Origin: JACVRW01 sp963825345
GTDB taxonomy: Bacteria; Actinomycetota; Thermoleophilia; Solirubrobacterales; Thermoleophilaceae
Direction: 5' to 3'
DNA: 64,000 nucleotides
Assembly (NCBI GenBank): GCA_963825345.1
Contig: CAWGSQ010000010.1
Span: 133,573 to 197,572, forward strand
Shown here: in pieces, positions 51,035 through 59,462 of the stretch
Numbering within the stretch: the first letter of the stretch is position 1
Layout: every line of letters begins with the position of its first letter
Program-made: the position numbers and the translations under genes
Notes under the pieces: generated by a model
The model's input: only the letters and a program-made list of their open reading frames with translations
The model's database searches: none
What the model was told of the DNA's origin: nothing

Positions 51035-51673
51035 AACAGGCACGGCAGCTCTCGACACCTGTTCGCTCCGGGCCAACAGGGCCACCGCCGCTGCAAAGAA
51101 GCACAGGGCGACCGGGCCAACGGGTGGCGGGTGTGAGACCACCAGCATCGACAGCCCGAGCAACACCCAGGCAAGTGTCGGCGCCCCGGCGTTGCGGTAT
51201 GCCACAGCGGCCGCGATCGTGGCCACGACCCACGCAAGCCCTCCGACGAGGCCAACCACTCCAGCCTCGCCGATGATCGCACTGCTCCCAATGCTCTGGA
51301 TGGTGTCCGCGACCGCCGGCTGCTGACCAACGGGCACATCGTTGCCGTGCTGGACCATGGTCCCGATCGCGAGCCCAATGACCGTCTCCCAGGCGGCGTA
51401 CAGCACTACGAAGGGACCAATCGCCAGGCGACTGATCCTTGCGGCGGTTCCGGGCATGTCGCGCACCAGCAAGTAGAGCGCCGCTCCCATCAGTCCGATG
51501 AAGACCAGGGTGCCGACGTGGACCACCATGTATGCCGTCACATTGTCGCGGAGATCCGCGTAGACGTGATCTGCATTCACATTCGGGTGGAACCACAACA
51601 GCACCGCCCAGGCGAGTGGAACCCCGATCGTGAAAGCGACCACGGGGCGGGTGAAGCGGGCGGGCGAGTCCAT
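51011..51673 (-). CDS. Hypothetical membrane protein, 220 aa
   Basis: Six hydrophobic segments can be counted (for example VVAFTIGVPLAWAVLLW, AYMVVHVGTLVFIGLMGAALYLL, WVVATIAAAVAYR and LAWVLLGLSMLVVS). Not recognised as a named family. GAGGAGG lies six bases before the ATG at 51673, a strong ribosome site. The gene is separated from cysA by 47 bases in the same direction, but no link to sulfate uptake is apparent. Confidence 0.7.
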   Translation of the reverse strand: MDSPARFTRPVVAFTIGVPLAWAVLLWFHPNVNADHVYADLRDNVTAYMVVHVGTLVFIGLMGAALYLLVRDMPGTAARISRLAIGPFVVLYAAWETVIGLAIGTMVQHGNDVPVGQQPAVADTIQSIGSSAIIGEAGVVGLVGGLAWVVATIAAAVAYRNAGAPTLAWVLLGLSMLVVSHPPPVGPVALCFFAAAVALLARSEQVSRAAVPVSGAVAPA

Positions 51674-51720
51674 GAGGCCTCCTCTGGGCCAGGGGCTTCC
51701 TACCCTACGCCTCTGGGTGA

Positions 51721-52695
51721 CTAGGCGGGAACGGGCGCGTCTGACGGGGCTTCCGCCGGCGCGTTCGGGCGCAGCCAAACGATCTCGCTGTCGGTCAGCT
51801 CGAGCTCCTGAGCCTGTGCCTTGGTGATCTGGACCCAGGTCTTCTCGCCGTGGCCGAGGCTCAGCTCCACACGCACCTCGAAGCCGAGGTGGATGATGCG
51901 GTCGATCATCGCCTCCTCCGCTCCGTCGGTCGGCTCGCGCAGGATCTCCACGTCGTGCGGGCGGATCCAGCGCCCGGACAGCTCGCTCACCGGTCCCACG
52001 AAGCCCATGACGAAGTCGTTCGCGGGCTGCTCGTAGAGGTCCTTCGGAGTGCCCACCTGCTCGATCCGGCCCTCGTTCAGCACCACGATCTGCTCGGCCA
52101 CCTCCATGGCCTCCTCCTGGTCGTGCGTCACGAACACGGTGGTCACGTGCACCTCCTCGTGGAGGCGGCGCAGCCACGCGCGCAGCTCCTTGCGCACCGT
52201 GGCGTCGAGAGCGCCGAAGGGCTCGTCGAGCAGCAGCACGCGCGGCTGGACCGCGAGCGCGCGTGCGAGCGCCATGCGCTGGCGCTGGCCGCCCGAGAGC
52301 TGAGAGGGATAGCGGTGCGCGAAGCCGTCCAGGTGCACCAGCTTGAGGAGCTCGTCCACGCGGGCGTCGATCTCGTCCTTGTCGCGCTTGCGGATCGTGA
52401 GCCCGAAGGCCACGTTCTTCGCCACGGTCATGTGCTTGAAGGCGGCGTAGTGCTGGAAGACGAAGCCGACGTTGCGCCGCTGTGGAGGCTTCTGGGTGGC
52501 GTCCTCACCGGCGATGTCGACCCTGCCGCTGTCGGGGGTCTCGAGCCCCGCGATCACGCGCAGCAGCGTGGACTTGCCGCCGCCGCTGGGCCCGAGCAGT
52601 GCGGTGAGTGAACCGTCGCGAACCTCGAGCGACACGTCGTCGAGCGCCACGAACTCGCCGAAGCGCTTGGACACGGAATCAACGACGATGCTCAT
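51721..52695 (-). CDS. cysA: Sulfate/thiosulfate ABC transporter ATP-binding protein
   Basis: 324 residues. Walker A GPSGGGKST (35-43), signature LSGGQRQRMALARAL, Walker B VLLLDEPFGALD, His loop FVTHDQEEA; the C-terminal part (WIRPHDVEILREP, then a TOBE-like strand set) matches CysA rather than other ABC ATPases. It powers import of sulfate through CysT and CysW. The ATG overlaps the cysW stop (four bases). Confidence 0.92.
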   Translation of the reverse strand: MSIVVDSVSKRFGEFVALDDVSLEVRDGSLTALLGPSGGGKSTLLRVIAGLETPDSGRVDIAGEDATQKPPQRRNVGFVFQHYAAFKHMTVAKNVAFGLTIRKRDKDEIDARVDELLKLVHLDGFAHRYPSQLSGGQRQRMALARALAVQPRVLLLDEPFGALDATVRKELRAWLRRLHEEVHVTTVFVTHDQEEAMEVAEQIVVLNEGRIEQVGTPKDLYEQPANDFVMGFVGPVSELSGRWIRPHDVEILREPTDGAEEAMIDRIIHLGFEVRVELSLGHGEKTWVQITKAQAQELELTDSEIVWLRPNAPAEAPSDAPVPA

Positions 52696-53489
52696 CCCTG
52701 AGCCTCCTTGGGCTTGATCACGTTTATCGCGAGAAGCGTCACGAGCGCCAGCAGCGCGAGCACCACCGACGCGGCATATGCACCGGTCTCGTCAAACCGG
52801 TTGTAGCTGCCCTCCACGAACAGCGGGGCCGTCTCGGTCTGGCCGGACAGCTTGCCGGACACCACGCTCACCGCACCGAACTCGCCGAGCGCTCGCGCCG
52901 TGGTGAGCACGACGCCGTAGGCCACGCCCCAGCGGATCGCCGGGAGCGTGACTCGCCAGAAGGTCTGGAGTGGTCCGGCCCCGAGCGTGGCGGCGGCCTG
53001 TTCCTGCTCGGTGCCGATCTCGCGCAGCACCGGGATCACCTCGCGCACCACGAACGGCAGCGAGACGAACATCGTCGCCAGGATCATCCCTGGCGTGGAG
53101 AAGATGATCTGGACCCCGTGGTCGGCGAACCAGGGGCCCACCCAGCCATCGCGACGGCCGTAGACGAGCAGGAGCGCGAGGCCCACCACCACCGGCGAGA
53201 CCGCGAACGGCAGGTCCACCAGTGCGTTGAACAGGGCGCGCCCGCGGAAGCGCTGGCGCACGATGGCGAACGCGGCGAGGATGCCGAAGATCGTGTTGAG
53301 CGGCACCGCCACGGCCACCATTACGAACGTGAGCCAGAAGGCGTGCTGGGCCTCGGGCGTGGTCACGGCGTCCCAAGCTGCGCCGATCCCGTCCTGGAAC
53401 GCGTTCACGAACACGAGCACCACAGGCACGCCGAGCAGCAGCAGCAGGTAGCCAAGCGCGACGAAGCGGAGGGCGTACTTACTCTTCAT
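52692..53489 (-). CDS. cysW: Sulfate ABC transporter permease CysW
   Basis: 265 residues with six membrane segments (LGYLLLLLGVPVVLVFVNAF at the N-terminus) and the EAA-like cytoplasmic loop EQEQAAATLGAGPLQTFWRVTLPAIRWGVAYGVVL, which docks with CysA. The VSGKLSGQTETAPLFVEGSYNRF periplasmic loop is typical of CysW. Overlaps cysT by 11 bases and cysA by four. Confidence 0.92.
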   Translation of the reverse strand: MKSKYALRFVALGYLLLLLGVPVVLVFVNAFQDGIGAAWDAVTTPEAQHAFWLTFVMVAVAVPLNTIFGILAAFAIVRQRFRGRALFNALVDLPFAVSPVVVGLALLLVYGRRDGWVGPWFADHGVQIIFSTPGMILATMFVSLPFVVREVIPVLREIGTEQEQAAATLGAGPLQTFWRVTLPAIRWGVAYGVVLTTARALGEFGAVSVVSGKLSGQTETAPLFVEGSYNRFDETGAYAASVVLALLALVTLLAINVIKPKEAQG

Positions 53490-54225
53490 GGCGCAGCGCC
53501 CGCTTCGAGAGCCATCCGAAGAGCAGCAGGACGACGAGGGACACCAGGAGCAGCAGTACTGATACGGCGGAGGCGCCCACCGGGTCGTCGCTCTCGACCC
53601 TGGCGAAGATGAACACGGACGCGGCCTGGGTCTTGAACGGGATATTGCCCGTGATCAGGACAAGCGACCCGAACTCGCCGACCGCGCGAGCGAACGCCAG
53701 GCCCGCTCCGGCGATGATGGCCGGAGCGAGGTTCGGCAGGATGATCCGCCGGAACACGGTGATCCGACTCGCGCCGAGCGACTCCGCCGCCTGCTCCATC
53801 TCGCGGTCCAGTTCGAGCAACACCGGCTGCACCGCGCGCACCACGAACGGCAGGGTCACGAACAGCAGCGCCATGACCACGGCCGCACGCGTGAACGCCA
53901 CGTTCACGCCCACCGGGCTGTCCGGACCGTAGAGCGCGAGCAGCGTGAGTCCGGCGACGATCGTGGGCAGCGCGAACGGCAGGTCGATCAGAGAGTTCAC
54001 GATGCCCTTGCCGGGGAACTCGTCGCGCACGAGCACCCAGGCGATCAGCGTGCCGAATACGGCGTTGATGAGGACCACGATCACCGACGCGATCAGCGTC
54101 AGCTTCAGCGCCGCGACGGCCTGCGGGCTGCTGATCGCGCTCCAGAAGCTGTCGGTGCCGCTGTCGAGCGACTTCAGCACCACGGCCGCGAGCGGGATCA
54201 GCGCGACGATGCTCAGATACGACAT
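53479..54225 (-). CDS. cysT: Sulfate ABC transporter permease CysT
   Basis: 248 residues from ATG 54225. Five to six membrane segments and the EAA loop EMEQAAESLGASRITVFRRIILPNLAPAIIAGAGL; GEFGSLVLITGNIPFKTQAASVFIF follows. The N-terminus looks short: the frame stays open upstream for at least 35 more codons (GAVLGRGIA precedes the Met and would complete membrane segment 1), but they hold no ATG, GTG or TTG. Either the true start is a CTG or a mutated codon. Sits 70 bases after sbp. Confidence 0.88.
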   Translation of the reverse strand: MSYLSIVALIPLAAVVLKSLDSGTDSFWSAISSPQAVAALKLTLIASVIVVLINAVFGTLIAWVLVRDEFPGKGIVNSLIDLPFALPTIVAGLTLLALYGPDSPVGVNVAFTRAAVVMALLFVTLPFVVRAVQPVLLELDREMEQAAESLGASRITVFRRIILPNLAPAIIAGAGLAFARAVGEFGSLVLITGNIPFKTQAASVFIFARVESDDPVGASAVSVLLLLVSLVVLLLFGWLSKRALRHEE

Positions 54226-54295
54226 GGCGATGCCGCGGCCAAGGACGGCTCCCGGAATGGGGAGCTGCGTCCTCAGGCCGACCGCCTGGGCTGCG

Positions 54296-55330
54296 CTAAC
54301 TGCTCTCAGTGCTCTTCCCCTGAGACTGGAAGATCTCCGCCACCACGCCCTTCTCCGGATCGAAGAAGTCCGTGTTCACCTGGTCCCAACCGCCGAACTT
54401 CGTGATGTCGAACAGCTCCGCCGGCTCGGGGAACCTGTCCGCGCCAGGGGTGCCCTCCACGACCGGGCGGTAGCCCTTGCTCACGAAGAGCTTCTGCGCC
54501 TCCGGCGTGTAGAGGAAGTCGACGAACTTCTGCGCGAGCTCCGGCTCCTTGGCTTCTGTCGTGGCCGCCACCGGGTTCTCGATCAGGAGCGTCTGGTCGG
54601 GAACGATGTAGTCGAGCTCCTCGCCCTTCTGCTGCGCGAGGATGGCCTCGTTCTCATAGCCGAGCAGCACGTCACCCTTGCCGCTCGAGAACGTCTGGAG
54701 CGACTCGCGCGCGCTCTTGTCGAGCACGGGCACGTTCTCGAACAGCTTTGCGAGGTACTGCTCGGCCTCTTCCGGCGTCTTGCCCTTCTCGATCTGCGCG
54801 CCGTAGGCGGCCATGATGTTCCACTTGGCGCCGCCCGAGGTGAACGGGTTCGGCTCGAGCACCTCCACGTCGCCGGTCACGAGGTCGTCCCAGTCCTTGA
54901 TGCCCTCGGGATTGCCCTTGCGGACCATGAACACCACGACGGAGTTCGTGACCATGCCCTGGTGCTCGTTCTGGTTCCAACCCTTGTCGACGAGGTCGGC
55001 GTCCACCAACCGCGTCATGTCGGGCTCGAGCGAGAACTCGACCACGTCGGCCGGCAGGCCGCCCTCGACCGCACGTGACTGCTCACCCGATGCCGCGTAG
55101 GACTGGCTGAAGCTCACGCCCTTCCCCTCGGATGTCTTATTGAAGGCCGGGATCAGCTCCTTGTAGGCCTCCTCCGGGGTGGAGTAAGCCACGAGCGTGA
55201 GCTTGCCTCCGCTGCCGTCGCCCCCTGAGGCGTCGGACGACGTACCGCCGCAGCCGCTGGCCACGAGCAGAATGGCCAGGACGGCCAGAGCAGCCAGCAG
55301 CGGGGCCACCAGGCGATTACGAGTCCTCAC
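54296..55330 (-). CDS. sbp: Sulfate ABC transporter substrate-binding lipoprotein
   Basis: 344 residues. A lipoprotein signal (PLLAALAVLAILLVASGC) is followed by a Ser/Gly linker and the sulfate-binding fold: LVAYSTPEEAYKELIPAFN, SYAASGEQSRAVEGGLPADVVEFSL, NPFTSGGAKWNIMAAYGA and VNTDFFDPEKGVVAEIF. Binds sulfate outside and hands it to CysT/CysW. AAGGTGG lies six bases before the GTG at 55330; another GTG at 55339 would add three residues. The AT-richer divergent region 55340-55402 must hold the operon promoter, but I see no named regulator site. Confidence 0.92.
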   Translation of the reverse strand: MRTRNRLVAPLLAALAVLAILLVASGCGGTSSDASGGDGSGGKLTLVAYSTPEEAYKELIPAFNKTSEGKGVSFSQSYAASGEQSRAVEGGLPADVVEFSLEPDMTRLVDADLVDKGWNQNEHQGMVTNSVVVFMVRKGNPEGIKDWDDLVTGDVEVLEPNPFTSGGAKWNIMAAYGAQIEKGKTPEEAEQYLAKLFENVPVLDKSARESLQTFSSGKGDVLLGYENEAILAQQKGEELDYIVPDQTLLIENPVAATTEAKEPELAQKFVDFLYTPEAQKLFVSKGYRPVVEGTPGADRFPEPAELFDITKFGGWDQVNTDFFDPEKGVVAEIFQSQGKSTESS

Positions 55331-55402
55331 ATTGTCCACCTTGTCAATCGACTTTACCGACCGAGCAAAGTAGCAAAAGGCAACTGATTTTGTGGAGAAT
55401 GT

Positions 55403-56536
55403 GTGTTCTTGGCCCCCAGCGCACCAACCGTCGCCGATGTCGAGCGCATCACCGCGCTCGGCGATCCTGTCTTGCGGAACCTCCAGATCACGCAGTGCTA
55501 CTCCGAGCTGTCGCGCGAGTTCGCCGCGCGAACCGGAGGCGAACCGGCCAACTGGTGCACCTTTGCCACCTGGGCGTCCAAGCAGGCCGGCCAGACAATC
55601 CGCAAGGAGGATCTGCGGCGGGCGTTCGAGCGCGTTTTCAGCGGGTCACCGGACGCGACGAGCGTCGGCAACGACGCGCTGGCTGCCGTCGCGGACCTGA
55701 GCGCGAAGCGTGGCCTGAAGCGTGTCCCGGATGCGATGCGCCAAGCGCTCCTGCCCGATTGCGCCTTCGAGCGCGCGAGCGATGCCGTCGCGCGCGGCAA
55801 CCGCAAGGTGTTCGAGGAGATCGGGCGTGAGTTCGCGCGCTTCCTGGCGCTGCCGCCGACGGAGCTTGCGACGTTCCCCGAAAGCCTGAGGCCAGGCGAC
55901 CCACCCGAAGGTCAGGAGTACCTGCGCCAAGCATTCACGGCGTACACGGCAGCGTTCCATGAGAGCGACCCCAAAGCCCGAGCCGAGCTGATTCTGCTCG
56001 CGAACCTGGCAATCGGCTGGCACGAGCAGACGCGCCTCCAGCCGGAGATCGTCGAAGCGTTCAATTCCCCCTTCGACGAGCCGGTCAAGCTGCGGCGCGG
56101 GCTCCTCCGACACCTGCTGCGCCCGCGCTTCGGCCTGGCGCTTCGCCTGCTCGCCGAGCTCGTGCCCGGGCGCCGGACGCCGGTGAAGAAGGTCCTCGAC
56201 GAGCTCGACCGGCATGTGAAGCAGATCGCGCACGAGGTGGTCACCGACCTGCTGATGACGCTCTCCCTGCCCGGCCGCGCGCTGAACCTGGGCCGCGACG
56301 TGCCGGGGGCGTTTCCGCCCGAGCTGGCGACGATCGACAGCGCAGACCTGCGCGCGCTGCTCGGCCGGATCGACCGCACACCGGACACCACGCGCGGCAG
56401 CGGCGCCCGCTCCTGGGCGAACCTGACCGATCGAATCAACTACATCGCCGACCTGTTCCGGGTCTACCAGGATGAGCCGAGGCTGCTCGGCGATCCCTTT
56501 ACGGCCGAGGAGATGCGGCGCGCACAGCAGCGTTGA
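55403..56536 (+). CDS. Unrecognised protein, 377 aa
   Basis: I do not recognise the family. GTG 55403 (a second GTG is at 55401); GGAG lies a few bases upstream. Mostly helical and without a signal peptide or membrane segment. Visible blocks: VADVERITALGDPVLRNLQITQCYSELSREFAARTG, NWCTFATWASKQAGQTIRKEDLRRAFERVF, then PETELATFPESLRPGDPPEGQEYLRQAFTAYTAAFHESD and a Leu-rich LRRGLLRHLLRPRFGLALRLLAEL. The sequence NWCTFATWASKQAG resembles an N-terminal pattern in uncharacterised actinobacterial proteins. Its 3' end meets repeat copy B. Confidence 0.65.
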   Translation: MFLAPSAPTVADVERITALGDPVLRNLQITQCYSELSREFAARTGGEPANWCTFATWASKQAGQTIRKEDLRRAFERVFSGSPDATSVGNDALAAVADLSAKRGLKRVPDAMRQALLPDCAFERASDAVARGNRKVFEEIGREFARFLALPPTELATFPESLRPGDPPEGQEYLRQAFTAYTAAFHESDPKARAELILLANLAIGWHEQTRLQPEIVEAFNSPFDEPVKLRRGLLRHLLRPRFGLALRLLAELVPGRRTPVKKVLDELDRHVKQIAHEVVTDLLMTLSLPGRALNLGRDVPGAFPPELATIDSADLRALLGRIDRTPDTTRGSGARSWANLTDRINYIADLFRVYQDEPRLLGDPFTAEEMRRAQQR

Positions 56537-56552
56537 AGGAGTGATTTCCCGA

Positions 56553-56602
56553 CGACCGTCCTGCTCTACCTACCGTATGGGTAGTCCAGGCAGGATGGTC
56601 GA
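56553..56602. repeat. Dispersed palindromic repeat, copy B
   Basis: A 50-base imperfect palindrome: outer arms CGACCGTCCTGC and GCAGGATGGTCG (11 of 12 paired), inner TACCTACC and GGGTAG around GTAT. Copy A lies at 2632-2677 in the opposite orientation. It sits between the 377-residue gene and the fkbM gene; the last codons and the stop of fkbM lie inside it. A folded RNA here could end both convergent transcripts. Confidence 0.7.
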
Positions 56603-57311
56603 GGCGCGCGGCCGCGCCGCGAAGTTCACGCGCTCGCCGCTCGCGAAGAGCTCCTCGAAGCGCTCCCGCCCGTACGGGCCGTCACCGTCGAGGCCGGAGA
56701 TCTCGTACCCGAGCTCGCCGCAGAGCAGGTCGTGGAGGCCGCCGGGGGTGGTTCCGTAGAGGTCGGCGGAGCCGCGGCCGTGCTCGAAGGCAACCACCGG
56801 CCGATGCCGGCGGAGCGTCTCGACCGCTCCGCGCAGCATCTCCTCCTCGGCGCCCTCCACGTCGATCTTCACGAACGCCGGGTGCACGCCGTCGGGGAGC
56901 ACGTCGTCGAGCCGCTCGACCGTCACGGTGAGCTCCTCCACCGGGCTCGGGGCGGGCGTGGGCCGCGCCAGGAAGCCGCTCCAGCCCGGATCGTCGATCA
57001 CATGGGCGAACGTGCGCGTGCCGGCGCGGTCTCCCAGCGCGGACTCGCGCACCTCCACGCCGGGGAACTCCTGCCGCAGCTGCCCGGCGAAAGCCGGCAG
57101 TGGCTCCCAGGCCATGTGACGCCCGCGCGGCTGCGAGCCGCACCATCTCGCGCAGGACCGATCCGGCGTGCGCACCCACGTCGAGGCAGTCCGAGTCCGG
57201 CTCCAGCACCTCCTCGAGCAGCGCCACGAGCAGCTGCGTGTCGCGGATGTCGGCGCGGATGTGCGCGGGCAGGAAGCGGCGCCGGACCCGCCGCAGCGCG
57301 TCACTCACCAT
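56570..57311 (-). pseudogene. FkbM-family methyltransferase with one frameshift
   Basis: The N-terminal piece from ATG 57311 reads MVSDALRRVRRRFLPAHIRA then CLDVGAHAGSVLREMVRLA, the SAM-binding motif I of FkbM proteins. The C-terminal half continues in another frame (RGRHMAWEPLPAFAG, VEELTVTVERLDDVLPDGVHPAFVKIDVEGAEEEMLRGAVETLRRHRPVVAFEHG). One extra base near 57132-57138 (in CTCGCAGCCG) accounts for the shift. Removing it gives about 246 residues. The gene overlaps the upstream methyltransferase by 11 bases. Its final LPGLPIR lies in the dispersed repeat. Confidence 0.8.
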
Positions 57312-58002
57312 CGTGGATCACCAGCCGGTAGCCACCGTCGAGCTCGTCGAGCTCGAGCAGATCCGCGTTGCGGCGCGCCCACTCGCCCGACTCCAGGTCC
57401 CTGGCCAGCCGCACCAGCCCGGCCTCAACACAGGACTGATCCATCAATGCAAAAGCGGAAATCCCCGCACGAACGGCCGGGTCGAGGTACGCCTCGGGCC
57501 GCCGCCAATAGGCGTGATAGAAGCCGTCGAGGCAGTCGTGCGGGATCGGCACGACCTCCACCCGCCCCCCGCCGAGGCGCTCGACGGTCATCGCCAGCTC
57601 GTATCCGTCGGGGATCAGGTCCTCGAAGCAGGGGAAGTAGTCGCTCACGACCCAGGTGTCGCGCGAGCTGGCCGGCTCCCAGGTGAAGAGCACCACCCGG
57701 CGAGCGACGCGCCGCATCTCTGCCAGGCCTCGCGCGTGATCGGACCAGTGGTGGTCGCTCAGCACCGCCATCGCGGCGTCGAAGCTGCGGTCCTCGAACG
57801 GCAGCTCCTCGGCGAATGCCCGCACCACCGCTGCCGCGCCCTCCGGGCGCTGGGAGATCATCACCTCGGAGGGCTCCACGGCGGTCACCTCGAGGTCGGC
57901 GGGCTCGTAGGCACCCGTGCCGGCGCCCACGTTCACCACGGTGCGGGCATCGCCCAGCGCGGCGCGAATCCTGGCGCCGATACGGGGGTCCTCCCGCCGC
58001 AC
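57301..58002 (-). CDS. Class I SAM-dependent methyltransferase
   Basis: 233 residues from GTG 58002. Motif I VVNVGAGTGAYEPADLEVTAVEPSEVMI, then EELPFEDRSFDAAMAVLSDHHWSDHARGLAEMRRVARRVVLFTWEP. The preceding in-frame residues LYDSIGKRYTF look like the family's usual opening, yet the only start there would be CTG 58035. So the true start is unclear, either GTG 58002 or a CTG. Same strand as fkbM and overlapping it, suggesting coexpression. Substrate unknown. Confidence 0.78.
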   Translation of the reverse strand: MRREDPRIGARIRAALGDARTVVNVGAGTGAYEPADLEVTAVEPSEVMISQRPEGAAAVVRAFAEELPFEDRSFDAAMAVLSDHHWSDHARGLAEMRRVARRVVLFTWEPASSRDTWVVSDYFPCFEDLIPDGYELAMTVERLGGGRVEVVPIPHDCLDGFYHAYWRRPEAYLDPAVRAGISAFALMDQSCVEAGLVRLARDLESGEWARRNADLLELDELDGGYRLVIHDGE

Positions 58003-58042
58003 AAACGTGTAACGCTTACCTATGGAATCGTACAGAAGCCCG

Positions 58043-58546
58043 ATGCCGCGAATTCTCCCTCTGATCGCAAGCCTCAGCTGCGCCGCCGCGCTGGCCGGCT
58101 GCGGCGACGACTCGACGGGGGCCATGGATGAGCCGCAGGAGATGGCCTCGACCGCAACCGCGACGACACCCACTTCCGCTGCGCCACGCCAGAGGGCTCC
58201 GCTCTTGAAGCTGCGCGATTCGCAGGTCGGCCGTGTCCTCTTCAGCGGACGCGACCGCGCCCTGTACACCTTCACGCGCGACCAGAACGGAAGGAGCCGC
58301 TGCCATGGCGAATGCGCCGAGGCGTGGCCACCCTTCTTCGCGAAGAAACCCCCGCGCGCCGCCGACGGTGTGAAGCGCTCGCTGATCGGGACGGTCGCAC
58401 GAGGACGCCGCCGACAGGTCACCTACCGGGGGCAGCCTCTCTACTTCTACGAGCACGACCCCCGGGGCGAGGTTCTCTGCAACGACATCGTCGAGTTCGG
58501 CGGCACCTGGTTCGCGGTGACCGCCGTGGGGCGCCCGCCGGCCTAG
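58043..58546 (+). CDS. Lipoprotein with secreted repeat (PF03640-like)
   Basis: 167 residues from ATG 58043. A lipoprotein signal (IASLSCAAALAGC, Cys20) and a Thr/Pro/Ser-rich linker precede two repeats of the secreted-repeat family: LFSGRDRALYTFTRDQNGRSRCHGECAEAWPPFFAKKP, then VTYRGQPLYFYEHDPRGEVLCNDI. The Cys-His-x-x-Cys pattern suggests disulfide or metal binding; function is unknown. Another ATG at 58022 lengthens the signal. The 3' end overlaps the NlpC-like gene by four bases. Confidence 0.8.
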   Translation: MPRILPLIASLSCAAALAGCGDDSTGAMDEPQEMASTATATTPTSAAPRQRAPLLKLRDSQVGRVLFSGRDRALYTFTRDQNGRSRCHGECAEAWPPFFAKKPPRAADGVKRSLIGTVARGRRRQVTYRGQPLYFYEHDPRGEVLCNDIVEFGGTWFAVTAVGRPPA

Positions 58547-59451
58547 AGCCCTGGCGGGTGCCGGACCACGTAGCCCGACGAGGAGCGGTGCGTGCGCGTC
58601 CAGCGCGAGCCCGTCTCGCGGAGCGCGCTCGTGTCGAAGCGGCGGCCGTCGACGACCATGTAGGCGTGGCCTGAGTTGGCGTAGATAGTGATGTGCCTGC
58701 CGCGGCCCGGGCGGCCGTAGCTCATGAAGCCGCTCGAGTCGAGCGGGGTCCGCAACAGCCCGGCGTAGTGGAGCGCGTATGAGATCGAGCCGGAGCAGTC
58801 GTAGCCGCTGTCGTGGTAGGTGCCGTGGCCTCCGCCGTATTTGTACGGCGCGGTGGCGATCCGGTTCGCCGCCCTGATCAGGCGGTGGATGTGGCCACCT
58901 CCGCGCGAGCCTCCGCCACGCCGCTTCAGAACCCGTCCCGGGCCGAGGCCCAGCTTCGCCCGAGTCTGCGGCCCGGCCACGCCGTCGGGCACGAGCCCGT
59001 GCGCCGCCTGCCAGCGCTTCAGGGCCGCCTCGGTTCCTGGACCGAAGACGCCGTCCGCCGGAACGCCGATCCGGCGCTGAAGAGAGCGCACCCCTCCGCC
59101 GCCGTGCGAGCGATGGTGAGCGCGCCCCGAGTGCCCGCGGCGCGAGCCGGAGCGCTTGCGCTTCAGCACGGGGCCCGAGCCGAGCCCCATCGCCGAGCGC
59201 GTCTGCGGCCCGACGATGCCGTCGGCCACCAGGCCGTGCCGGCGCTGCCAGCGCTTCACGGCCCGCTGGGTGGCGGGGCCGAACACGCCGTCGGCCGCCA
59301 CGCCGACCTTGCGCTGGAGCGCGCGGACGTCCGCACGCACGCTGGACGCGTGCGCCTTCGTCGCGGCGGCGGCTGGCTCCGCGGGCACGGCGACGATCCC
59401 GCCGGCTAGGGCGAGCATGGCTGCGGCGGCCACAAGCTTCCTGCTGTGCAC
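58543..59451 (-). CDS. Secreted peptidoglycan-binding NlpC/P60-like hydrolase
   Basis: 302 residues. Signal peptide (VAAAAMLALAGGIVAVPAEPAAA), then two PG_binding_1 domains, each built on LQRKVGVAADGVFGPATQRAVKRWQRRHGLVADGIVGPQTRSAM-type repeats (about residues 36-85 and 115-165), a basic Gly/Arg linker, and an NlpC/P60-like domain with catalytic Cys219 in YDCSGSISYALHYAGLL and His in NSGHAYMVVDG. Cleaves peptide bonds in cell-wall peptides. The ydaO-type riboswitch upstream indicates control by c-di-AMP, which is known for actinobacterial wall hydrolases. GTG 59451 is taken as the start. Confidence 0.88.
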   Translation of the reverse strand: MHSRKLVAAAAMLALAGGIVAVPAEPAAAATKAHASSVRADVRALQRKVGVAADGVFGPATQRAVKRWQRRHGLVADGIVGPQTRSAMGLGSGPVLKRKRSGSRRGHSGRAHHRSHGGGGVRSLQRRIGVPADGVFGPGTEAALKRWQAAHGLVPDGVAGPQTRAKLGLGPGRVLKRRGGGSRGGGHIHRLIRAANRIATAPYKYGGGHGTYHDSGYDCSGSISYALHYAGLLRTPLDSSGFMSYGRPGRGRHITIYANSGHAYMVVDGRRFDTSALRETGSRWTRTHRSSSGYVVRHPPGL

Positions 59452-59462
59452 GTCGGTTGATG

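Noticed and set aside
55340..55402. A defined CysB- or CymR-type operator ahead of sbp.
   Set aside because: I could not find a convincing inverted repeat. The region is AT-richer but I report no named site.
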